Shown here piece by piece: positions 49,701 to 62,600 of a stretch of DNA of 64,000 nt. The position numbers and the translations under genes were made by a program. Origin of the DNA: Tanytarsus gracilentus (lineage: Eukaryota; Arthropoda; Insecta; Diptera; Chironomidae); NCBI GenBank assembly GCA_038502055.1, contig JAXRKN010000043.1:8370001-8434000 (forward strand). Direction: 5' to 3'. Below the pieces are notes generated by a model. The model was not told where the DNA came from. It saw only the letters and a list, made by a program, of their open reading frames with translations, and searched no databases. Every line of letters starts with the position of its first letter. The stretch's first letter is position 1.

Positions 49701-52700
49701 TTTAAGATGACCAAAATACATTAAATGTTTTATTTAAATTTCGTTAAATTTTAAAGTTTTTAAAATTTAAGCCATGGGCCCATAACCTAATTAGGTTTTA
49801 ACTTCAAACTTTAAAGCCCTGTCTAAAAAATTTAAATTTAAGCAATTGCAAATTATCAAAAATACGTTACAAAAAATCTAACTCTCTTTGAAAAAAATCG
49901 GCACTTCCACCTCGAAGTCAATTCAAACTTTTTTACTCCCATTTTTAAACCTTGTGTACTTCTCTTTTTTTACTGAAAGAGATCTCGAAGAGATTAGCTG
50001 AATATGGGTCTCAACAACTCACAAGATCTCTTGTAAGACAGAGAGACTGCATGGTATAATTATAATTCAAAATGTGTAACTGGTAATTCGCATGCGAGCC
50101 GAATGTAGACAAAATATCGCGTTTTTTATTGCCTTTGCTGACTAAGAGCAGCGCATGGAAGCTGGAATTTGGGTAAACAAAAAATTCATGCAAGAAGTTT
50201 GAATTTTAATTATGGAGATTTCTTTTTTCATTTGTTAGATAGTGCAGCACTGCTAATCGATGGATTTTAAAAAATTTGCATTTAAATAAGTTCACTCAAT
50301 CTTTTTTTAATGCACATTATTTTATTTTTTTATCTATCGTATAAGTCTACCCAACCCTATATTCGAGCTTATAAGATTGAGTTCTTGCCTTTTCATTGTT
50401 ATTATTATTATAGAGCATGCAGGCAGGTTTGACTTTGACTTGAAAACCTTGAAACAAGTTTTTCCCAATGCAGCGCCGCGCGATATCAAAATACATCAAA
50501 AAGGCAACAGTGAATGTAGAGCAACCGGAAGGGAGCTGCAAATTCTATCGTGATTCGACCTATTGTAGCAAAAAAAAATATCGAGTTATAAAAATCAACT
50601 TTGCTTGTTGCCGTTGCCCGGGTGCCATTGAAATGAATTATGTGTGCAAAGGGATTTTCAACAGTGGAGAAAAAACAGCAAGAAATTAGTCATGAAATAG
50701 CGCATAAGACACGCAATTACCAAGTTTATGTTTACAGCAAATGTTTTTACACAGTGTCTGATGCGAGAATTTTATCCCTTGTGGTAGATTTCAAACTTTT
50801 TTAAATTTATTTTACCATAAATTTTTAAGCTCAAAAATCTCCACAAAACAATCTGAACTTGAGAGAGAGAGAAAATAAATGATCAGTTCAATTTAATATG
50901 CAAATTAAGAAATTTTTACGATTATGTGAGATTTTACATTCAATATTGAGAGATAGAAATTAACCAGAAAATATGGAAAAAAGAAGATAAAGAAAATAAA
51001 TTAAGAAATTTGTCATAGAACATTTGCTTCAAATAATAATTTTTTTTTTCTTGCAAGTCGGCGGTGCTGGCGATGGCTTAAGATCGAGAGCCATGTGCGT
51101 CGATTCGTTCGGGATGAGTTGTGGAGTTGAAAAGTGTCACTATAAGGAAAGGAATTCTCCACGGCCTGGTGTCGCACTGGAATTTCTTTGCTCGCATCGC
51201 ATTGCAGTTCTATGGAAATCTCTCGCCGTAACGAATTAATTTCTCTACTCCATCGATTACAGTTCTTCGTCTATATACGTACACGCACATTAGTTACCTT
51301 TCATTCGAAAAATCTACAATCATTCTCCATCCATCCGTTTCTTCTTCTTCTTCTGCCCATTGTTTGTTTCTTTTATTTTTGTATATTTCTCTCTCTTTAT
51401 GCTCGAAGCATCTGAATAGCGAGAGAGAAGAGACTTTAAAAGTTCAAGAGATGGATGACTAGAAAATTCAAATGGTGAGAATATGAAGAAAACCTTCTAG
51501 CACTAGGCTGATTAGAATGAATATTTAAATGATGAATCGAAGTACAAATGAAGTAATTTTTAAACTAATTTATCATTGAGAAATTCTTTATGACTCTTTT
51601 AGTGAGAAGTTTGACCCTTTGAGATGTGGATGCTAAGTTTGATGGAATTATTAAGATATTTTTATTTGCGAGAGGTGAGGATTTAAAATTTTTAGAGAGA
51701 ATTTAAATCCAGGCCAGGATAAAATTAAATCTTTATAATTTTTTAAAATTAAAAGAATTTCAATTAAATAAAATTTAATCATTAATGAACACCATAAAAT
51801 ACATTCAAGGATTATCAGCAAATTCAAACATTTTTTAAGAATCGTGAGAAGCTTTTTTGAAATTCCGCATCGAAATGCATAAAATCTCTTATCACAAAAA
51901 CCATTAAATTCCTCTCATCAGGAAATTTCAATAAATTAAGTTTCCTTTCAACAGCAAAATTCTTAAATTCCTTCATTAGCTCATCCTTTCATTACTTTTA
52001 CGATCGATCAAGAAAAATTCACAAAGGAAAAGCTGCAGCCGAAATTTTATTATTTTCAACTAAATTTAAAAATTTCAAAGAGATATTTCACGGCTCTGTT
52101 CTATTTGTACTAATCGAAGCATCACGAATGCATTAGCTGCATGCATAGAACGGCACTGACATGTGAATGTAGTTGTGAAGTGTGAAATCGCTCCTGCAGA
52201 CCTCCTTCATAATTTGAGTTCCTTGTGCGTAAAAATTTCTATAGAATGTCTTTAAAGAAATCCCGAAAAGGGAATTAAAGACGAAAAAAAAATGTTTTCT
52301 GTAAATGGGATTAAAATAGCATCTCCGGCAGACAGGGTGGCATTGACTGGATGATTCATTAGCAGCTGTGTTAATTTACATGGTGGATTTCGAGGCACGA
52401 CACAGAACACTGAATGCAATATATGCGTGTGAATGAAAGACCACAGCGAGAGAGTGAGTTGAAGTGTGGAATTATTCCGGATGCTAATGAAATGGAGATA
52501 AAAATCACACGCTGATATTAATTAAAGCAAAAGAATGAGCGAAAGACAGAAGAGAAACAAATTAGTGTGTGAGATTGTTTCGCCGCATTCGCTACGAGCC
52601 ACAGACTGTCTATTGAACTGCCTCGAAATCCTCAATTTTAAATATAATAAAAGTATGTGTAAAGAAATTCTTGTGTAATTGTGAGATGCCGTGGCGCTCA

Positions 52701-55700
52701 CCGCGAGTGGCCTTCGAATTCTATTCTTAACCACTTTTTGCGCTATTCAACCTTGAAAAATGATTAAAAGTGAATAGAATGAATTTTTTCGATTTCATCA
52801 GGTGATGATCACATGTGAAGAAAATAGAACATCACAACATGAGATTGAAGAATGGGTTAGAATTATCTCGAGCTGGATATTAAAATTTAAAAAAAAATTA
52901 TTTTTTTAATCGTGAGATTAATTTTTTTTAAAAATCGTTTGGAAGATTTTCCTTCATGACTTGATGCTCAACTGATGAATTTGTTAGCAAGTATAAAAAA
53001 TAAGTTTAATCTTAAGTACCTCAACTTTTAAGCTGTCGATTCATTACCATGTGAACAAGTTCCTTAGTCAATAATCTCTCGGCTAATTTACTGCATCTTA
53101 TCTCATGTTTATCCATCTTTATTGCAGAAATCAATTTTACTCACTCTCGAATAGGTTATTATGGATAATTATTTCCATGTTCATAAATTCTAGGCCGAAT
53201 ACAATTGAGCGTGTGTGTGGATAGTGAATAAAGTATCTGTAGCACTTACTAAGTGGCATGTGCAGGTAGGATAATAACAATAATTTAATTCTTAATCCTA
53301 ATCGAGATGAAATACTTAGATCCGGCACAAATTTTTATAATCACCCTCAATGACCATTCGAGAGATCAATTTAATTACGCACAAATTTTGATGGCCACGA
53401 AAAAAAGAGTGATTTATATTTTTGCACACTCCAATAATTATGATGCGATTAATATCTGGTTCATACTGCAGCAAATAAGTACAAAATTAAAGAGTGAAAC
53501 ATCAGACCATAATTACAAATTGTTAATTGCATACAATTTCATCCAACACCGCAGTTACATTCCAATGAAGGTGAATTAGAACAGAAAGTGAAAAAAAATC
53601 TCTTTTACGCCAACCGCATCACAATGGAGCGCTTTTTTTTCGACAACATCACAACAGAAAATAATTTAGATAAACAGCACGAGATCGAAAGTTGTTGCTA
53701 GTCATAGAGTGGCAACTTCAATCGAATGATGAGTTTTGTTTTCGTCTGTAGATGAAATTTCTCATCAAAAAAAGACAGGCGGCGGCGGTGGTGGTCATTA
53801 AAGAGTTTTGTGAGATTTTAAGGTGAGAGTTGGAGGGTGTTAAAGCGCATTTTTGTAAATTTTATTTTTTAACCAAAAAATAACATTTTAAGATTTTATA
53901 AAATATTATTACTAAAATTAACAAAACTCAAAAATTTACTCACATAAAAATGCTGCATCCAATTTTTTATTAAATTTACTCTGTGTACAAAAGAAAGAGT
54001 AAGTGAGATGGGGAGAGTCGTAATTGCCATCAATTATTAATGAATTAAAATAGAAATTGCCTCACCGAAAAAAAGAGTGTACATAAAAACACTTGAGAAT
54101 CGGTTTATTATTGTTCGCAGCATTCCGAGAGAGCGAAAATATCATCAACGTTTTATTATTCCCATGGCAGTAGACATTTATTAGGCAGAAATGGAATTAG
54201 TAAGGGATTAATTTGCCAGAAAAAAAATCGTCGCTCGTTTGCCTTTTCATTGGCATCGTTGCGATTTTTTGCTTGTTACGCCATGAAATTTTTGTTTTGT
54301 TTCATAATCTCTTCAGTTTTAATTGCCGATTATTAATGGGATTTCGGACCGATCCGAAAAGGATTGCCAATATGGCAAACGCAAACGGAGAGATTTGAAG
54401 AAAAATCTCATAAAATATTCAAACTTCAATCGATTTCGTTTTCATCCCATGCGTTTGCATGTATGAATTTTGATTAAAAAGTCCTTCAATCGTTTTGTTT
54501 GGCCATTCAATTTTTACCCTATTGAAAATTTTATTTTTTTGCTCTCCCTTTTTAAAGGGGATTTAAATATTTTGCAGATTAAATTCAGGATTTTCACTTT
54601 TAGAAGTGGTGAATTTTAAACCACAACTTCACCTTGAAAAAATTACGAAATATTTCATATTTTGTTGCGGATTTAAATTTCAACATTTAACGATGAAATA
54701 TTTTACTACAAAAGGAGGGTAAGAGATTCGGAGGACTCAAGGTTGAAGGACGACTTTAATTAAAAATATTAAGTTTCAAAGTGAGAACCCTCAGACATCA
54801 AAAATGGTTTTCAGCTGGAAAATATTTTACATTTTAATTAAATTTGTGCTCTGCTCGGTTTTCAAGGCTTTGGTTTTGAAATGTTAGACTTAAGGCAAGG
54901 GGAGGTTTGCTCTGGTGGAGTTTTTTAAATTTTTAAATTATTTAAATTATTTAGATTATTTTAATTTTTATTTCAATAGATTAAAAAATTATTAAATGCA
55001 TGTTTAATTAATTATTTTCACCTAAGTACTTCACCCCTCCCCTAATCCTATAAAATTTAAAAAATTGCACTTTTATTTTGTGTCGTTAATATTTTTATTT
55101 TCTCTCGTAATCTTCGTATCATGAGCAATAAATCCACTCAAATTCGCAAGGTGCACTTTGCGCTGTTGCTCGCTTTATCTCGTTAGACGGAATTAAATTA
55201 ATTATCGCCATCAACATTTATGGCATTTAATTTAGAACATTTTAGCACTTAAACTCATAAATTGGGATTAAAGCTCTCGAAACTACTCGCTCATATAAGG
55301 GCTTAAAATTAGCATTGGTGAGAGCAGAAATTAAATTGCATTTCTCACGTTTCAGTGTGTGTGCAAAAGCATAAAAATATAATTTTCAGCATAAAAAAAT
55401 AATTTTCTGCAAAATGGAAGAGAAAATATTTCTCATTTATTAAAAATTATGCCAGTCCGATATTTGCTGACTGCAGTTTGTGTGGCATGAAACAAACGAG
55501 GTGATAAAAATTCTTTGAATTATTTAACGTGCATGCTAATGAAGTTTTCCTTTTTTTAAATAGAGAGGGAGGAAATGCAAACAGTCAGAGCAAAATAATT
55601 ATTGTGCACTTCACTCACGTTTCAACATTGCAGTTGCGATAACTTTTATAATTTTTTTTGTCGTTGAACTGTTTTTGACAGTGAAATGTGAATGACAAAA

Positions 55701-56484
55701 AATTTTATGAAATATAAAAAATCTCAATTTCATATTTTTTTAATAATTTAATTTCATAATCAAAAATTTTCAAAAAATTGCAGCTCTCACTGTAACTTAA
55801 ATAATGATTCAATAATCAGCTCATAATTAATGCATTTGTCAGCATTAAATGAATGTGCGGATGAATTACTAATGTCGTTGAATTTTAATTAACAAAATTT
55901 ATATCGAGCAGAAAGCACCTTTCACCGCCCGCCCACTCACCCTCGCTAATAGCGCAAACATACGCTTCGCATCAGATTTTTGTTTAATTTTAATAAATTT
56001 GTTTATCTCTGCTCTTTCATCTCCGTCCCGGCACCGACTTATGCAATGATTTGAAAGGGGAATTTTCCATTTTGTGGATCTTTTAACCCTTTTATTCGGC
56101 CTCATGAAAGTTGAATAAATTTCTCTGTGTTTATCTCATTTTCGTATTTTTTTATTATAGCCTCAATCTCTCAGTCCCTTGAGAATCAGCATGAAATTTG
56201 CGCAAAGCAATTTTGCTTTTTAGCCTATGATTTGAGATGCGATCAAGAGATGGAAAATTTATGGTAAAAGTATTCAATGGCAATTTTTCTAGGTCTGAAT
56301 ATTTTTGAATTTATTTGACTTTTGGATCAAAATGAATCGCAATTATTTGCTTATGAAATTGAGGTGAATTAAGTGGGAGATTAATGGTAATTAACTTTAT
56401 GGATTTTGAGATTTTAGTAAAAGGAAAATTTATGATTTCAAGAGTAAAAAATTTTTATTTAAATATCAAATGCAACTTTATCCA
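46739..56484. other. Gene desert, AT-rich
   Basis: No gene can be supported. Two blocks are less AT-rich and carry Cys-containing open frames, at 50468-50689 (73 codons) and 51055-51239 (frame open to 71 codons), but neither has a recognised domain or clear splice partners. A 90-codon ATG ORF at 53307-53579 also lacks any family resemblance. A 14-bp palindrome AACCTAATTAGGTT lies near 49785. Confidence 0.5.
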
Positions 56485-56509
56485 CTCAAACCTATAATTT
56501 ACATTTTTA
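56485..56509. repeat. Left copy of a 25-bp target-site duplication
   Basis: This 25-bp sequence (CTCAAACCTATAATTTACAT, then TTTTA) is repeated exactly at 57548-57572, bracketing the insertion between them. Confidence 0.85.
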
Positions 56510-57547
56510 GATTAGATTTAGATTAGATGACGATTAGGTGGCCACTACCGAAGTAGGAGAGACGTCCAACGCAACCACACATGATTGACCCCCGATTCCT
56601 CGGAAAAGCAGGGTCTAGCGGGCTACTTAGGCAAGTATCTACAGTCGATACAAGCCACAGGTTACGAACAAACCCCTTCTCGGAATAAATACAATTAGAT
56701 AATCGTTAGTGAGAACTGATGTCGGGCCAACCACCCTCTACCATCAGCGTTGGTTAATAGGGCATTTTAAAATACCTTTACGGCAATGTTAGTGTGTTAG
56801 TGTTTTTTATTTTTGTAAGTTTTTGTTTTCGAATGATTTTTTGTTTGTAATTTCTAGAGAAACTACAGCTAAGAACAGTCTTGTTTACTGAGCAGATATT
56901 ACAGTTTCCAACTAATCAAAACCAAATCAACATTTTATATGTCTCAAATCACTTGGAGAAAAGCCGTGATTCCACCACTACCTTCCTCAACTGAGACTAG
57001 TGTACACAGTTGGTGTGTCGAGTCAAAATATATGTCCGTTGTCCATTTTAGAACAATCACAAACACAAACCCTCCCTCGAGATCGAAGTGTGCAAATCCC
57101 TTAACTCCTATCTATAAATATCCTTTGGAACAAAATTAAAACAAAATTACAAGTTCCTGGCTGACATTTTTATTTTGAAAATGAAATTTACCCAATTCAC
57201 TCATCAACAAAAAAAAATTCCCCTGTTTAACCTAAACTTGTTTCAAAATAACTCCACTTCCGTTCCTCAACTGATCCTTACCGGATTTCAGTTGGATCCT
57301 GTCACACTTTTATTAAAATAAATTACATAGTTACCCATGAAAATTTTCTTGAAAAATCCTCAATGGACAATTTTTCCGAAACAGACTTACTTCCTTCCAA
57401 ATTGAGTGTACTCGAACATTTTCTATCACTACCTGTCCTAATCTAACTAACTAGCCACTTTTACCTACTCTAGCACTGCCAAAACCCAATTAATCACCGG
57501 AGCAAATAATTTTTGCAACTCACTTTTTCAACGCACACTTCGATCCC
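56510..57547 (-). mobile_element. Probable non-LTR retrotransposon 3' end, 5'-truncated, 1,038 bp
   Basis: The insert lies exactly between two identical 25-bp direct repeats, the length expected for target-primed reverse transcription. Its left end is GATTAGATTTAGATTAGATG, which on the minus strand is a short tandem TAATCTAAATC-type tail, as ends many non-LTR elements, so the element points to the left. The left ~280 bp are clearly richer in G and C than the surroundings and resemble a 3' UTR. No reverse transcriptase or endonuclease reading frame is present; a 66-codon + strand ORF at 56939-57139 has no known resemblance. A SINE or other short insertion is possible. Confidence 0.6.
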
Positions 57548-57572
57548 CTCAAACCTATAATTTACATTTTTA
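57548..57572. repeat. Right copy of the 25-bp target-site duplication
   Basis: Exact copy of 56485-56509. Identity over all 25 bases suggests a fairly recent insertion. Confidence 0.85.
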
Positions 57573-58656
57573 ATGATAAATTTTCTTAATCATTTAATGA
57601 GTCATTAGTTATGACCAATCAAAAAGTTATGACATGACACACGAAAACTCTAAAATGCACATCCTCGAAACCTCTAATTTCCGAGAGATATCACAAAAAG
57701 GAAATAAAATTTATCGCATCGGAGGGAAAATTGCGAGAACTTTATAAAAGCGATAATGATCGGGTTTGAGTTGCTTAGAAGCTATAATACATGACCTTTT
57801 TGGCTGCTCAGCCACAAAGTGAACATATTTAGAGCGCAACGTAAAGACCTCAAATTGCACTCCTTTTAAGTGATCCCCATCCATGGTCATATAATAATGT
57901 AATAATTGTAATTATATTAGCTGAGAAAAAAGAGACTAAAATAGATTATTTGCTCATATATATCGAAGATAAGCACATTTTTGCGCATTCTTTATTGTGA
58001 CTTGATTCCGAACATGCACACTCAACATATAATTACCGAAAAATGCCTTCGCTTGATCATAAATCATCGTCGCCGGCCTCGGACTTCAGCTCGGGTAAAT
58101 GATATGTTTCACATGTGAAGCATTCACAAATTTTCTGATGAATGGCAAATTTACCTGTGTTCGATGTTTAATGGAAGAGATCATCAGTCGAATGGCGGGA
58201 TTATGATGAGTGTTCAACAAATGTGTCAATGTTGTAAATTAAAATGCACTTTAAAAGTCATCCGCAACAATTATTCTCACATCAAATGCATTGCGGAAGG
58301 AATTTCCTCTTCTTCCTTTTTATTTTGTATAGAAATTATAGTTTTAAAAGGAATTTGTTCACTCATAACAATCATAATTTGCTCTCCTCTTCTCCTTTTG
58401 TTGTTCATGATAATTCATTTCTGACGAAAAATGGCATTTAATCATCATCAAATGGATTTCAGACACCCCTAATTTACTTTGACTCATATGGGATGCACAC
58501 AAAAGTTCGTGTTCACTGTTTAAGGAGTTTTTGTCTCAAGAAAGTCATTCAGATTCCTTTTTGAGACTTTGTTTCACGATTTACAGCCCCAGGGATGAAA
58601 GATTTGATTATGATTTAATAATTTTTTTGAAAGTTTTAATTTTTTGCGATTTTTTA
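57573..58656. other. AT-rich stretch without a supported gene
   Basis: Two overlapping + strand ORFs (58164-58441, 65-86 codons) have no recognisable domain. Nothing else stands out. Confidence 0.5.
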
Positions 58657-58844
58657 AAATTTTTTAGGTCTTTTCAACTTTTTTCGCTTACTGTGATAAT
58701 CACTTTTTTGGTACCTTAAATTTAAAGTTAAAAATTACGTTATGAAAACATAGTAAACTTTATAACGTAATTTTTAACTTCAAAAATAAGGGACCAAAAA
58801 TTATCAAAGTAAGCGAAAAATTTTGAGAACACCTTGAAAAATTT
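58657..58844. repeat. ~190-bp inverted-repeat hairpin (MITE-like or hairpin-RNA source)
   Basis: A perfect 19-bp stem, AAGTTAAAAATTACGTTAT (58725-58743) with its complement at 58762-58780, encloses an 18-nt loop. Further pairs continue outward: TTTTGGT..CCTTA with TAAGG.ACCAAAA, TGATAAT with ATTATCA, and TTTTCGCTTAC with GTAAGCGAAAA (58681-58691; 58809-58819), then a weaker match out to about 58657 and 58844. No ORF. No clear target-site duplication was found. Confidence 0.7.
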
Positions 58845-59608
58845 AACGATAAAATATTTTTAAAAACAAATTCATGACAATTCAAATAATTTTTCTCACT
58901 GGGATGATCTAGTTATTTTGAATGAAAGTCTTTTTTCCCTCCCATCCATCTGTAATTACCAAATATTGTTTCAATCCCACAATTTAATTCTAAAAAATGA
59001 GAATACGGCAAGAACAAGAAGAAAAAGGAGGAGAAGAAGAAGAAATTAGGTGAGGAGAGTGCTTTATCATAATGTGCATCACTCAAAATTAACCGTCCGA
59101 CTCTCTCTCAGGATTCATCATTGAGGTCATTATAATAAATGAAATTCCGTATCAAAATATTTTAATCTTTTTAATAATTTCTTAATGCATTTTAAATAAT
59201 ATGCTTCACATTCATGCTTTCTAGACAGAACTCTTTTTTTGAGACGTTTTTAATTTTTTTTTGTTCTGTTCTGAGGCAAGACAATTATCCACAATTTTGG
59301 GTTATTATTTCTGACTCTCTCTATACTTTTCTTAAACGTTTTCTAAACTCTTTTCGTGTGCTATCTGCCAAAATGTGTTTTGTGCAGTTTTTGCGGTCAT
59401 TTGCAGTCGATTATGATTGTTTTCTGCATGCTGGAACAAAAACCACCGAAAATTAATAGAATTTTTTTAGAGAGCGACCAGAAAATTTGAGGTTTTTGTG
59501 TGAGGTTTGAAAATTGCTAATTCACATGCAAGATTTTTTTTTGTAAATGAGCAGAACATTTTAAAAAAATTAAATTGGCGTGAGCTCTTAAAACTGCCAG
59601 CATTAAAT
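58845..59608. other. AT-rich stretch without a supported gene
   Basis: Contains a purine run of GAAGAA type near 59010-59045 and an 80-codon ORF (59214-59456) with no domain. Confidence 0.45.
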
Positions 59609-59698
59609 ATTTAATAATAAATTTCTTTTTTTTTTTTTTTTTTTTAAAAAAAAACAAAAAAAAAAAAAAAAAAAAAAAATTTAATAATAAATTTCTTT
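59609..59698. repeat. Poly(T)/poly(A) insert between 20-bp direct repeats
   Basis: ATTTAATAATAAATTTCTTT occurs at 59609-59628 and again at 59679-59698. Between the copies are only about 17 further T, then poly(A) broken by a single C. This could be a target-site duplication around a retrotransposed tail, or a sequencing or assembly artefact at a homopolymer. Confidence 0.75.
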
Positions 59699-62600
59699 CG
59701 AAGATTTTTCGATTCAATTTTTCTTCATTTTGTTTGTTTATTCAGCAAGTGATCTCACTCTTCTCCTTTACCGCATTGAATTGGACTTGCATGATAAGAA
59801 ATATTGTGAAATATTAAGGTTACATTCGAGTTTCTCCCCGGGAAATTTTCAGCTGTGATGTGGTCATTTATTTTTAAAGAGAAAAGTTTTAAATGAAAAT
59901 TTATTAGACTTTAACTGGGAGTGTTTAAGTTGTTGGCAGAAAAATTCTTTATGGAGGTTGAAAATTTAAACAAAGTACAATAAAATTTCATTAGGGTGCA
60001 TTTAAAATAATTTAGAAAAATTTGTTCCTTTAACAAAGATCTTTAAGTTGGATTAATTTTCACTTCTCATGTCTCCCCTATACAACACCCCCTCGGGTCA
60101 CAGAGCATCCACTGGTCATCTTCTTTATAGAATTAAATTGTGCTCTCTGCATCAGTGAATATCTGCGTGATGAGCAACTGAAATGCCTTCACTTTCTACC
60201 CCATTTCCAGTGTGTGGCAACATCAAATAAACAAAACTCACACTATCATCACGTACCATACATGCATGCCTCGGGAGAGCACTTCAATCTCATTAAAATT
60301 TTAGAAAGGGCGATCATGGAATGTAAAGTTGTTGCTCTATGTGGAAAACCTCTGCAAATATAATAAACTCAAATTTATTGAGTTCCAACTGAAAACACCA
60401 AAGCCATTGGCGTGGCCAAGGATGTGAGAGAGTTGAGAAGGAGGAGTTGAACAGGCAACCGAAGTGATTGAAGACTTCTGCAGGAGCTGGTTGTAAAAAT
60501 ATTTTCGCAGACGAGGGTGGAGAAGCATCAGTAGCGGCAGAGAGGCAGAGATAAGATAAACAATTTCGGCTTCTAATTTATGAACATGAACTTGGGTTGC
60601 CCAAAAAAAGAGAGAGAGAAACAAACTCAAGAACATGCGGACGAATAATGAATGACTCACAAGGATCATAAATTTAACCTCCTAAAAATGGTCAATTTCA
60701 AGAGCAAAAATGCTGAAAAATGCGTTGTCTTTTTGCGGAGGATGCTTTTTTAGGAGTGGACACTAATTTTTTAAAAAATTCATTTAAAAAAATTGATTTA
60801 AAATTTTTAACATTTAAATCAATAAAAGTTTCCACCCCTTGATTTTTATGTGTTTTTTTAAAAATTAATAAAAATGTGTTCCATAAAACTTTTGCCAACT
60901 TCCTTTAAAAAAATGTTGAGTGATTAATATCTCAAGAGCCTCCTTCACCATTCAGATCGATTTAATGTTTAAGTTTGGAATTCTTCGCTTCTCTTTTTAA
61001 GGTAGCCGAATTTTAGATTTTTTAAGAGGTTGACTTCATTGATAATGGATCAGAAATCGAGTGATATACGACATAGATGACATTTGGTAGTTGTGTCCAG
61101 GTGCCCTCATAAATTAACCCTCGATGGAGACAAGAAATTCGATCGGCAATTCTAATTTCCTTTTCTTATCTTAAATTTCCAATACATATTTGAGATAGAC
61201 AGCCCGAAAAAGGAACTGAGAGGAGGAGCAACGGAATTAGATTGCCGCTTGTCTTAATTGAAATGAAAATTTATGAGGCATGGGAACTGAACTGCGGATC
61301 GACTTGGCTGATAGTTGTCATATTAATGTCATCAAAGCCACCACACACACGCACGCCCAACATAATCGCACGATACAAATCAGGAATAAATTTCAATTTA
61401 CAATCAGCTTTTTTCTCCTCTTGCCATTTTTTTGTTTTATTTATCGATTGAGCGAGCATTCGAGTGCACTCTCCGGCTCTCATTGAATGGAAGCATAATT
61501 TAAACTTTTTTATTATTTTTCCTCTTCTTGCTTTTTTATGCCCTTTTTCTCTTTCCTGCCTGTTGTGCCTTGCTCTCGTCACCGACTCACTCTCTCGCAT
61601 AGCTTGCAATATCAACTCAACTGCATCGGAGTAGAAATCAAAAATAATAAATTATAAACTTTAGTATCTTTCTCCACTATGCGAAGAGGTTTTTATGCTG
61701 CGATGAAACACTGCCAGGTGACACGTGGTTAGAAATAATTCAAAACATTTTATATAATTTAATTTATAATTTTAAATTTTTAACGTATTTAATTTTTTTG
61801 AAATTCTTTGTCACCTCAAAGTCGACCTTTCTTCGCATTGATTTTTTTCTCCCATTTCTTCCGCCATATTCACATAATTTTTTTGAGCGCGACTCGCGAG
61901 TCTAACGGAGGAACAAAGAATCAGAGCAGAGCCACGACTATAAACATAAATATTAAAGAAATTGTATCGGCAATCGGTGAACATTGAACACAAGCAAAAA
62001 ATGTGAATGAATAAATTTATGCACTACAAAAAAAAATTAAAGAAAGTATTTTAAAGTTATGAGTTTGAAAGTGGATGAAAAAAGTAAGAAGTGAAATTCT
62101 AAGATTTAAAATAAAAGTTTAAATTCAATTTTAAAAGTCTATTTTCACATCATTAAAATTCCGATCATAATTTCAAAAATTTAATCTCAAAATAAATTCC
62201 CATGCATTTAATAAATCGAGAATTGAGTGGAAGTTCCACCGAAAAAGAAATTATTGTTATTATCGAATTGAACGTCGAAACGAGCCAATAAAGAATTCTT
62301 TTCATTTCTGTGTGCACACAATTTTTTTTGTTATTCTCCTTCGCTCTCCATTGTAGCATTGAGTTCTGAGTTGGCAATTCCAAGTCTCATTTTAATTTAA
62401 TTTTCCATTGTTCCAAACTCAAATTGACTTCGATATAGACTCGTTATCATCGACTGAATATCAACAAAAAAAATACACATTATACCAGGAGAGGAAATCG
62501 AAATTATCAGATGGTTGCTGGCTGCTGGTTGCTGTCAAGGTGAACCTTCTAAGATGCCGCGCGCTTGATTACAGATGAATTCACTGCTGTTGTTTACCAT

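Noticed and set aside
53307..53579. 90-codon ATG ORF
   Set aside because: Within the length expected by chance in a 64-kb window, with no domain and no splice or promoter context.
60337..60669. 110-codon minus-strand ORF with a hydrophobic N-terminal part
   Set aside because: Leu/Phe-rich translation is common in AT-rich DNA read antisense to GA-rich tracts; no mature-domain pattern.
61271..61615. 114-codon basic minus-strand ORF
   Set aside because: No domain, and two overlapping + strand ORFs are equally long for their frames; likely chance.
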